From positions 1 to 6,559 of the forward strand of contig DAOVVO010000076.1 in the NCBI GenBank assembly GCA_030637135.1: DNA of 6,559 bases, in the 5' to 3' direction. Numbering within the stretch: position 1 is the stretch's first letter; each line of letters starts with the position of its first letter. Shown here one piece after another: positions 1 through 5,016 of this stretch. Source of the DNA: Nitrospirota bacterium. GTDB taxonomy: Bacteria; Nitrospirota; Thermodesulfovibrionia; UBA6902; BMS3Bbin08. The notes under the pieces are model-generated. The model searched no databases. It was not told the DNA's origin and worked only from the letters and a program-made list of their open reading frames with translations. Both the position numbers and the translations under genes were made by a program.

Positions 1-1
1 G

Positions 2-118
2 AAGATAAAAAGCTTTCTCAATGACAGCAGAGAAACCTGGATTTATGAAAATGATTCAGTAAATAGAAAGACCATTGGTAAGATTTCAGAAGAGGCATTA
101 ACAAAGCTGCACAATTAA
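2..118 (+). CDS. C-terminal fragment of an unidentified protein
   Basis: An open frame enters from the left edge and ends at a TAA at 116-118, giving 38 residues that finish ...GKISEEALTKLHN. The other two plus frames are closed by stops, the first at 22-24. The tail is hydrophilic and probably helical, with no membrane segment or cysteine. It is too short to assign to a family. It lies 32 bp upstream of the CBS-domain gene on the same strand, and I see no terminator between them, so it may be the preceding gene of the same operon. Confidence is moderate that it is coding and nil for function. Confidence 0.5.
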   Translation, partial: KIKSFLNDSRETWIYENDSVNRKTIGKISEEALTKLHN

Positions 119-150
119 ACTAATGAGCATTTTCTAAAGGTATAACAGAT

Positions 151-768
151 ATGAGTGAACGATTTGAAGAAAAGGATATTTCTTATGAGATAAACATATC
201 TGATGAGGATATTTATGCAGCAATGAAAGATATCCCCGGGTATCTTGATATCACGTCAGGCGACTTCAAGGAGCTGTATCGACGTGCGTATCGTCATGCC
301 CTGAAGAGAATTGCTCAATCAATTAAAGCAAGCGATATTATGACCAGAGACGTGGTGACAGCAGCAAGAGAAATGCCGCTTAGAGAAGTGGCTAAAAAAA
401 TGGCGGAAAAAGGTGTCTCTGGTGTACCAGTAATTGAGGCAGACAAAAGGGTTGCCGGGATTATCTCTGAAAAGGATTTTCTATCGCGCATGGGTGCAAA
501 GGATACAAAGACCTTTATGGGTATTGTTGCGGAATGTCTAAAGGCAAAAGGCTGTGTGGCCGTTTCAATTCGAGATCAAAATGCTGAAGATATTATGACT
601 TCTCCTGCAATAACAGTAAGTATAGATACTACCGTGATGGAGATTGCACATATCTTTACAGAAAAGAAAATCAACCGTGTACCTGTAACGAATAAAGAAG
701 GGCATTTAGTCGGGATTATTTCAAGGGCAGATGTTGTCAGGGTATCCGTAATCAAAGCCAAAACCTGA
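151..768 (+). CDS. Two-CBS-domain regulatory protein
   Basis: This 205-residue soluble protein has an N-terminal helical extension (about residues 1-58, including SGDFKELYRRAYRHALKR) followed by two CBS domains at about 60-114 and 144-203. Both domains show the family pattern. CBS1 has SDIMTRDVVT, GVSGVPVIEADKRVAGIISEKDF; CBS2 has EDIMTSPAITV, INRVPVTNKEGHLVGIISRADVV. CBS pairs (Bateman modules) bind adenosine nucleotides such as AMP, ATP or SAM and regulate a partner enzyme or transporter. No enzymatic domain is present. The ATG is preceded by AAAGG at 136-140, 10 bp upstream, an acceptable SD. The HPP-family membrane gene begins 18 bp after the stop, and HPP-CBS fusions are known in other bacteria, so the likely role is a regulatory subunit of that protein. 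The ligand cannot be read from the sequence. Confidence 0.9.
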   Translation: MSERFEEKDISYEINISDEDIYAAMKDIPGYLDITSGDFKELYRRAYRHALKRIAQSIKASDIMTRDVVTAAREMPLREVAKKMAEKGVSGVPVIEADKRVAGIISEKDFLSRMGAKDTKTFMGIVAECLKAKGCVAVSIRDQNAEDIMTSPAITVSIDTTVMEIAHIFTEKKINRVPVTNKEGHLVGIISRADVVRVSVIKAKT

Positions 769-786
769 CCGTAAAATACTTTATCT

Positions 787-1329
787 ATGTTAAAAAGGTA
801 TTTTGAAAAAATGAAAGGGACATCAAAAAGTCCTCCCATGGTAAGCCTTTCCGAGATTATCTGGTCCTGGATAGGGGCATTCTTCGGTATTGCCGCTGTT
901 GCGTATATTAATTTCAACATAATTGAAAAAACAGACCTGGTTATGATTATCGGGTCATTTGGGGCGTCAGCAGTGCTTATATATGGGGCGGTTAAGAGTC
1001 CGCTGGCACAACCGAGGAATCTCTTAGGAGGACATATCTTTTCAGCCGTTATTGGGGTAACCTCCTATCAGTTATTCCATCCAAATATATGGCTCGCAGG
1101 GGCTGTTGCCGTAGCAACTGCAATTGCATTCATGCATGCCACGAAAACACTCCATCCCCCAGGTGGTGCCACTGCCTTGATTGCTGTCATTGGAAGTGAG
1201 AAGATTCATAACCTGGGTTACTTATACGCAATTATACCGGCTGGCTTCGGTGCAATCATTATGCTGGTAGTTGCACTCGTTATTAATAATATACCAAGAA
1301 CTCGTAAGTATCCAGAATTTTGGCTTTGA
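787..1329 (+). CDS. HPP family integral membrane protein
   Basis: This 180-residue inner-membrane protein has four or five hydrophobic segments, at roughly residues 23-43, 51-69, 81-96, 101-118 and 143-166. It carries the two family signatures: SPLAQPRNLLGGH (about 71-83) and the name-giving LHPPGGATAL (about 122-131). Length is normal for a stand-alone HPP domain. Plant chloroplast members of the family have been linked to nitrite transport; bacterial members are mostly uncharacterised, so nitrite or another small anion is a hypothesis only. It follows the CBS gene by 18 bp, consistent with one transcript and a shared complex. No good SD precedes the ATG at 787, so translation may be coupled to the upstream gene. 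A start at Met9 (811), with AAAAGG about 12 bp upstream, is an alternative. The family call is firm; the substrate is not. Confidence 0.88.
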   Translation: MLKRYFEKMKGTSKSPPMVSLSEIIWSWIGAFFGIAAVAYINFNIIEKTDLVMIIGSFGASAVLIYGAVKSPLAQPRNLLGGHIFSAVIGVTSYQLFHPNIWLAGAVAVATAIAFMHATKTLHPPGGATALIAVIGSEKIHNLGYLYAIIPAGFGAIIMLVVALVINNIPRTRKYPEFWL

Positions 1330-1678
1330 TGAGCGCTGAAAGAGACCCCATATTTTCCCCTCTTTAACAATTACTTCCTCTAATGGTGATTTTTCAATCT
1401 CTCCTCAGAATACAAAATTTCAAGTAGTAATCAATAATTTTTCATTACAACAAAATTATTCAGTAGCAGGTGTTGTCAACAAATTAGACGATGTCTGTAA
1501 GGTGGAGTTCTGACCTATACACTCATCCCTTCAGCACTAATTAGGAGTTTTTAAGAGGGTAAATATTATGGATGTTTAACCTTAATAGCAGCGTTTTTAT
1601 CAAAGATAAAGATTAATCCCTATTCTGACTCTTACATTATGCCCTGTTGTATCAAACATGAGTTAATAACCAGATGAC
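1330..1678. other. Convergent intergenic region with a possible gene relic
   Basis: No intact gene lies in these roughly 350 bp between the HPP gene (+) and the TPR gene (-). One plus frame is open from 1340 to a TGA at 1511-1513 (58 codons). It has protein-like composition towards its end (SVAGVVNKLDDVCKVEF) but no ATG or GTG start in frame and no SD, so at best it is the 3' remnant of a lost gene. Small inverted repeats are present: TTTATC/GATAAA at 1596-1610 and AAAGAG/CTCTTT at 1339-1365. Neither is a convincing intrinsic terminator, being AT-rich or long-looped and lacking a T-run. The run AGGAG...ATG near 1543-1570 opens only a three-codon frame. Confidence 0.4.
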
Positions 1679-3127
1679 TCAATGAACGCGGATTTTTTTA
1701 GCACGTTCTTCATACTTTTTTGCCTCTTCTTTCCGTTCCATCTTCCTATAAAGTTCTGACATATTTTCCAGCACAGTTGCCACATCAGGGTGGTCTGTTC
1801 CGAGAGCTTTTTCAAGTATGGATAGCGATTGTTTATAAAGGGGCTCGGCTTCTGTGTATTTTCCCTGGTCTCTGTAAAGTCCCGCCAGATTATTCAGGTC
1901 CATTGCCACATTTGGATGTTCTTTACCAAGTGTCTTTTCATCTATAGCAAGCGCCTGCTTGCAAAGGGGTACGGCTTCTGCATATTTGCCCTGGTCTTTG
2001 TATATTGTTACCAGATTGTTCAGGTCTGTTGCCACACTTGGGTGTTCTTTCCCAAGCGCCTTCTCATTAATAGTTAGTGACCGCTTACAAAAAAACTCGG
2101 CTTCTTCGTATTTGCCCTGCGAATAATACAGTCCACCTAAGTTGTTCAATAATAAAGCCACATCAGGATGGTCTTTCCCCAGGGCTTTTTCCTGAATTGT
2201 CAGAGCTCGTTTAAAAAGGGGCTCGGCTTTTGCATATTTGCCCTTGTCTTTATAAAGTCCTGCCAGATTACTCAGGTCTGCTGCAATGACAGGGTGATCT
2301 TTACCAAATGCCTTTTCATCTATCTCCAGAGCCCGTTTATAAAGAGGTTCGGCTTCCGCGTATTTGCTCTGTGAAAAATACATTTCTGCTAAATTATTCA
2401 AGGATAAAGCCACATCAGGATGGTCTCGTCCTAAGGCTCTTTCAAGTATTAATAATGCCCGTATAAAAAGGGGCCTGGCTTCTTCATATTTGCCCTGGTC
2501 TTTATAAAGTCCTGCCAGATTGTTCAGTGATAAAGCCACATCAGGATGGTCTTTCCCCAGGGCTTTTTCCTGAATTGTCAGAGCTCGTTTAAAAAGGGGC
2601 TCGGCTTCTTCATATTTGCCCTGGTCTTTATAAAGTCCTGCCAGATTGTTCAGGTCAGTTGCAACACCGAGGTGATTTTTACCGAGCACCTTCTCATCTA
2701 TAGCCAGAGCCCGTTTATAAAGAGGTTCGGCTTCCGCGTATTTGCCCTGTGAAAAATACAAGAAAGCCAAATTGTTCAAGTCTGTCGCAACAACTGGATG
2801 CTCTTCCCCGAGTTTCTTCTCATCTATAGCCAGTGCACGTTTATAAAGAGGTTCGGCTTCCGCGTATTTGCCCTGTGAAAAATAGAGTTCTGCGAGGCGG
2901 TTTAGAGATACCGTAACATTGGGATGTTCTGACCCAAATGTCTTTTCTGCAACCTTTAATGCCTCTTTAGCAGTTTTTATTGCCTCTGAAAATTGTGCCT
3001 CCTGTAAAAGATTTGAAACCCTTGCATTGAGTTCGTTCCACAATGTCTCCTGGGCGGAAACAGAAAAAGCAAATGAAATGATCAACAATACAAGTAAAAG
3101 AATTTTTGATAATCTATTCATTATCAT
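1679..3127 (-). CDS. Secreted TPR-repeat protein, kinesin-light-chain type
   Basis: This 482-residue protein has a Sec signal peptide: basic start MIMNRLSK, hydrophobic ILLLVLLIISFAF, and probable cleavage after SVSA at about residue 25. The mature part is almost entirely tetratricopeptide repeats. Nine full 42-residue units (residues 70-447) match the TPR_10/TPR_12 pattern, e.g. LNNLAGLYKDQGKYEEAEPL followed by KRAL.I.EKALGKDHPDVA. They are flanked by a degenerate unit at 34-69 and a partial one at 448-482. Such arrays form superhelical protein-binding scaffolds; no catalytic domain is present, so the role is probably assembly or interaction in the periplasm or outside the cell. The partner is unknown. 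GGAGAG sits 3 bp before the ATG at 3127 and 9 bp before the ATG at 3121, so either start is possible; both keep the signal peptide. It is the last of three minus-strand genes. The repeats are similar enough at DNA level to show recent internal duplication. Confidence 0.92.
   Translation of the reverse strand: MIMNRLSKILLLVLLIISFAFSVSAQETLWNELNARVSNLLQEAQFSEAIKTAKEALKVAEKTFGSEHPNVTVSLNRLAELYFSQGKYAEAEPLYKRALAIDEKKLGEEHPVVATDLNNLAFLYFSQGKYAEAEPLYKRALAIDEKVLGKNHLGVATDLNNLAGLYKDQGKYEEAEPLFKRALTIQEKALGKDHPDVALSLNNLAGLYKDQGKYEEARPLFIRALLILERALGRDHPDVALSLNNLAEMYFSQSKYAEAEPLYKRALEIDEKAFGKDHPVIAADLSNLAGLYKDKGKYAKAEPLFKRALTIQEKALGKDHPDVALLLNNLGGLYYSQGKYEEAEFFCKRSLTINEKALGKEHPSVATDLNNLVTIYKDQGKYAEAVPLCKQALAIDEKTLGKEHPNVAMDLNNLAGLYRDQGKYTEAEPLYKQSLSILEKALGTDHPDVATVLENMSELYRKMERKEEAKKYEERAKKIRVH
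1787..2920 (-). repeat. Tandem 126-bp repeat array encoding TPR units
   Basis: Nine in-phase 126-bp units encode the 42-residue TPRs. Superimposed is a longer period of 378 bp (three units). Positions 2152-2229 are identical over about 78 bases to 2530-2607, and the similarity resumes around 2331-2377 versus 2709-2755. Units 2-3 (residues 112-195) therefore match units 5-6 (238-321) better than their own neighbours. Units 1 and 2 are also nearly identical over about 60 bases around 2695-2754 and 2821-2880. This pattern indicates block duplication or gene conversion within the gene. Confidence 0.85.
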
Positions 3128-3139
3128 CTTCTCTCCGCA

Positions 3140-3163
3140 AAGTTAATTTTGCATTATTAACTT
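3140..3163 (-). promoter_or_regulatory. 8-bp inverted repeat just upstream of the TPR gene SD
   Basis: AAGTTAAT (3140-3147) and ATTAACTT (3156-3163) are perfect inverted repeats separated by 8 bp. On the minus strand the second arm ends only 3 bases before the GGAGAG ribosome binding site (3136-3131) of the TPR gene. It could be an operator for a helix-turn-helix regulator or an mRNA hairpin affecting translation. It is AT-rich and has no following T-run, so it is not a terminator. Chance occurrence in AT-rich DNA is possible. Confidence 0.35.
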
Positions 3164-3194
3164 AATACATATAGTTTATTGAAATCCTCAGACA

Positions 3195-3536
3195 TTAGTG
3201 CCTGCGATATGGTCCCCTTTTGTAGTAATAATATCTGTGCGGGCGATTGTAATAATGGCGTTTGTAATACGGTCGCTTGTAATAGTAAGGGCCTCTGTAA
3301 TACCTATAATATGGTTTGTGGTATTTAAATGTGAAGTATTGATATCGGTAGGGGCGCTTATAGTAATAGGGGCTATAATAATAATGCTTTTTGTAATATC
3401 CGCTGTAGCCGTAATAATAATAATCATGTGAATAATATGTACTATATCCATTATATTCACATGACATCAGTATAAAGGCTAATACTATTAGAATTATGAA
3501 TCTTATTCTATAAAACATTTTCTTAAACATTTCCAT
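3195..3536 (-). CDS. Tyrosine-rich cationic lipoprotein (unknown function)
   Basis: This 113-residue protein starts with a basic, hydrophobic leader (MEMFKKMFYRIRFIILIVLAFI) ending in the lipobox LMSC. Signal peptidase II cleavage would put a lipidated Cys at residue 26. The mature 88 residues are low-complexity: by my count about 37 are Tyr, in clusters of two to four (YYYY, YYYKRPY, YYKRHYYNRP), and most of the rest are Lys, Arg, His, Pro and Gly. I recognise no domain. The DNA is correspondingly simple, which leaves overlapping frames open. This frame is chosen because it alone gives an ordered signal peptide and lipobox. An alternative start at Met3 is possible; neither start has a strong SD. 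It lies between the DoxX-like gene (48 bp upstream) and the TPR gene (67 bp downstream) on the same strand. Envelope structure, dityrosine cross-linking or polyanion binding are conjectures. Confidence 0.7.
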   Translation of the reverse strand: MEMFKKMFYRIRFIILIVLAFILMSCEYNGYSTYYSHDYYYYGYSGYYKKHYYYSPYYYKRPYRYQYFTFKYHKPYYRYYRGPYYYKRPYYKRHYYNRPHRYYYYKRGPYRRH

Positions 3537-3584
3537 CTATTCGCGCCGTCTTCATACCATTTACTAATGGGCATATCCCGATAA

Positions 3585-3989
3585 CTACTTTTTAACTACC
3601 AGCAGTGTATCCTGGTCTCTCAGGTAATAGAGGGTAAAACAGGCTGCCAACATGGGCCATGCTGCAAAAAAAAGCAGATTAGGCCCTTCGAATGGCGAGA
3701 TATACTGTTTAAAAGACGACAGCGTTGAAATACCGTGCAATACTAATACCGCGCCGTAAGTCCACTTTTTCTGATACCCCAGCAAAAAACCTGCAATGAT
3801 TATCATTTCGACAGCTCCAATTACATATGAAAGCACGGCACTGAAACCACTGATAAAATAAAAGTTTTCAAACACAGCAGCAGAATGTTCAGGACGTATG
3901 AATTTATCTATCGTCCAGGTAAACATAACAACAAATATTCCTAATCGCAGAAAAAACAAAGCCACAGGTAATCGATTATTAGTGTTCAT
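3585..3989 (-). CDS. DoxX-like four-helix membrane protein
   Basis: This 134-residue inner-membrane protein has four hydrophobic helices, at about residues 9-26, 49-70, 76-93 and 105-122. The opening ALFFLRLGIFVVMFTWTIDKFIRPE resembles the first helix of DoxX/DoxD-type proteins (R-G...F...G/DK pattern). The second segment, YVIGAVEMIIIAGFLLGYQKKW, fits the typical GxxE..xGxxL motif. DoxX relatives are small quinone- or thiol-linked membrane proteins, some associated with oxidative-stress complexes; the biochemical role here is unknown. The start is well supported: GAGGGGG lies 5 bp before the ATG. It is the first of three minus-strand genes, and a CRP/FNR-type site with a matched -10 lies about 50-100 bp upstream. 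The DoxX assignment rests on topology and short motifs, so a DoxX-like superfamily label is safer than a specific subfamily. Confidence 0.7.
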   Translation of the reverse strand: MNTNNRLPVALFFLRLGIFVVMFTWTIDKFIRPEHSAAVFENFYFISGFSAVLSYVIGAVEMIIIAGFLLGYQKKWTYGAVLVLHGISTLSSFKQYISPFEGPNLLFFAAWPMLAACFTLYYLRDQDTLLVVKK

Positions 3990-4303
3990 GGCACCCCCTC
4001 TGAAAAAAATGTACTGATGATTAGTGTATTAATGTTTATTGAAATAATTTTACACCTATTTTAATCTATGTTCATATGATTTATATCACATGCAATAATT
4101 TTTATACAGAACATACTTTATCTAATGAATAACAGAATGAGCAAATGGCAGATGTCCGGATTGCAATACCTCCATTCCGGGGAGATTTTGAAACACCGGC
4201 TCGATGTGAAGCAGAAAGTCTGTTGGAAAGTCTGATATTTATTGTACAAACGAGAGTCGGTTCAAGGTCAACGATTTCTGATAAAACCCCTGAATTTTTC
4301 CTG
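3990..4303. other. Intergenic region upstream of the DoxX-like gene
   Basis: This 314-bp stretch lies between the 3' end of the PEBP gene and the 5' end of the DoxX-like gene, both on the minus strand. The DoxX-proximal half (3990-4092) is AT-rich and holds the predicted promoter and CRP/FNR-type operator. The distal half (4093-4303) has no supported gene. A 32-codon frame at 4137-4235 (+) and a longer one from 4145 both lack an SD. No intrinsic terminator is obvious for the PEBP transcript. Confidence 0.5.
4047..4092 (-). promoter_or_regulatory. CRP/FNR-type operator and promoter for the DoxX-like gene
   Basis: An inverted repeat at 4073-4092 reads CATaTGAT-ttat-ATCAcATG, with 7 of 8 arm positions complementary. 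Its TGAT-N4-ATCA core (4077-4088) is the half-site spacing of FNR-like regulators (consensus TTGAT-N4-ATCAA). On the minus strand a TAAAAT hexamer (4052-4047) lies about 33 bp from the centre of symmetry. An operator centred at -41.5, the class II activator position, would place the start of transcription near 4041 and leave a leader of about 50 nt. This suggests control of the DoxX-like gene and the genes behind it by a CRP/FNR-family factor responding to oxygen, NO or cAMP. A plus-strand reading is also possible, with a weaker CATACT at 4112-4117. Confidence 0.5.
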
Positions 4304-4849
4304 TTACTGCCTCTTGTAAAGACCTATAATGTGAGATTCTGCTATCACGTGACCCTTCATAGCTTTTTCAACATCAGTCTTTTTTGAGCCTTGAGACAGG
4401 TCAAGCGAGGAATTGAGCGCATATAATTTAAAGAAGTAACGGTGAGTCCCAGAGGGAGGACAGGGGCCTCCATAATCATGCTTTCTGAAGTCATTCATTC
4501 CCTGCACAGCACCAGCTGGAACAGAGTTTTCCTTTATCTCTTGTGTCTGCGGCGCAATGTTCCATAAAACCCAGTGTACCCAGGTCCCCATTGGTGCATC
4601 AGGGTCATCCACTATCAATACGAGGGACTTTGTCTCCCGGGGAATATTTTTTATGATGAGAGGCGGGTTCCGGTCCTGCCCATCACATGTATATGCAACC
4701 GGGATTTTTCCATTATGCTCAAATGCAGGGCTTGATATATGGAGTTCAGTCATCTTAATCCCCTCCTTGCTCAAAGCAGTTGATATAATAAAAAATACAG
4801 CAGTTACTGTCACAACACAGGCTGCCAGGCATACGACTTTTAGTTTCAC
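4304..4849 (-). CDS. PEBP/YbhB-YbcL family protein with signal peptide
   Basis: This 181-residue phosphatidylethanolamine-binding-protein-like product has the family's ligand-pocket motifs: DDPDAP (81-86), HWVLWNI (92-98), GGPCPPSGTHRYFFKLYAL (127-145) and the C-terminal HVIAESHIIGLY. Bacterial YbhB/YbcL proteins resemble eukaryotic PEBP/RKIP but their physiological ligand is unclear. From the GTG at 4849 the protein begins with a Sec-like signal sequence (KLKVVCLAACVVTVTAVFFIISTALS), so it would be exported. This start has AAGGA 8 bp upstream and a promoter in the right place. A second start is also strong: an ATG at residue 33 (4753-4751) follows AAGGAGGGG by 6 bp and would give a 149-residue cytoplasmic form near the usual length of the family. 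Two cysteines other than those in the leader are visible (C55, C130). It is divergent from msrAB. Confidence 0.9.
   Translation of the reverse strand: MKLKVVCLAACVVTVTAVFFIISTALSKEGIKMTELHISSPAFEHNGKIPVAYTCDGQDRNPPLIIKNIPRETKSLVLIVDDPDAPMGTWVHWVLWNIAPQTQEIKENSVPAGAVQGMNDFRKHDYGGPCPPSGTHRYFFKLYALNSSLDLSQGSKKTDVEKAMKGHVIAESHIIGLYKRQ
4760..4768 (-). promoter_or_regulatory. Strong internal SD before Met33 of the PEBP gene
   Basis: The minus strand reads AAGGAGGGG at 4768-4760, then six bases, then ATG at 4753-4751. This is the best match to the anti-SD of 16S rRNA in the window and lies inside the longer reading frame, where it encodes KEG. It supports internal initiation of a leaderless (cytoplasmic) PEBP isoform, or indicates that the real start is Met33 and the upstream leader is an acquired extension. 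Confidence 0.6.
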
Positions 4850-4866
4850 TTCTATTATCCTTTTGA

Positions 4867-4901
4867 TATGTAAATGATAGCAGGATCCCGAGAAATGTCA
4901 A
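4867..4901 (-). promoter_or_regulatory. Sigma70-like promoter for the PEBP gene
   Basis: On the minus strand a perfect -35 TTGACA (4901-4896) is followed after 16 bp by TATCAT (4879-4874), a 5/6 match to the -10 consensus. Transcription would begin near 4867, leaving about 17 nt before the GTG at 4849, with AAGGA (4862-4858) inside this leader. The fit of promoter, SD and GTG supports the longer, signal-peptide-containing form. Confidence 0.65.
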
Positions 4902-4952
4902 TAGACGCTTCTGACTCCTGATAGCCTGCTTCCGCTCCTCTGCTCTTCCGCT

Positions 4953-4981
4953 TTCATTTCCTGTGCTCAAATTTTTATAAT
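4953..4981 (+). promoter_or_regulatory. Candidate promoter for msrAB
   Basis: A perfect TATAAT (4976-4981) lies 35 bp before the msrAB ATG. The -35 at 17-bp spacing is poor (TTCATT, 4953-4958, 3/6), so an activator or an alternative sigma factor may help. The predicted start of transcription is near 4988, giving a leader of about 30 nt. It is divergent from the PEBP promoter, with the two -10 elements about 100 bp apart. An 8-bp direct repeat CTTCCGCT (4929-4936 and 4945-4952) lies between them in a pyrimidine-rich tract. Confidence 0.4.
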
Positions 4982-5016
4982 AAAAGAAAGCAGCTTATGA
5001 CTTTTTCAAAATTTAC

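Noticed and set aside
576..920. 114-codon minus-strand frame across the CBS/HPP junction
   Set aside because: It is antisense to two well-supported genes, has no SD and shows no family features.
1339..1365. AAAGAG/CTCTTT hairpin after the HPP gene as a terminator
   Set aside because: Six-bp AT-rich stem, 15-nt loop and no T-run.
1659..1681. TGAGT/ACTCA inverted repeat overlapping the TPR stop codon
   Set aside because: Five-bp stem with a 13-nt loop, which is within chance expectation.
1720..3146. Several plus-strand frames of 68-82 codons within the TPR gene
   Set aside because: They are antisense to the repeat array. Their similarity to each other simply reflects the 378-bp repeat period.
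3198..3440. Simple TAT/TAC-rich tract as a non-coding satellite
   Set aside because: The frame that contains it has an intact signal peptide and lipobox, which argues for a real protein.
3188..3460. 90-codon Ile/Thr-rich minus frame and 77-codon plus frame (3198-3431) over the Tyr-rich gene
   Set aside because: These are open only because the DNA is simple (TAT/TAC-rich) and stop-poor. Neither has an SD or an ordered signal peptide, unlike the Tyr-rich frame.
3557..3570. CCATT-tact-AATGG hairpin between the DoxX-like and Tyr-rich genes as a terminator
   Set aside because: Only a 5-bp stem and no T-run on the minus strand, so read-through is more likely.
4137..4235. 32-codon plus frame (begins MSKWQMSGLQYLHSG)
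   Set aside because: It has no SD and no recognisable family. A plus-strand promoter from the CRP/FNR-type site is conceivable, but this is too weak to annotate.
4145..4387. 80-codon plus frame starting in the 3990-4303 gap
   Set aside because: It has no SD, odd composition, and its second half is antisense to the conserved C-terminus of the PEBP gene.
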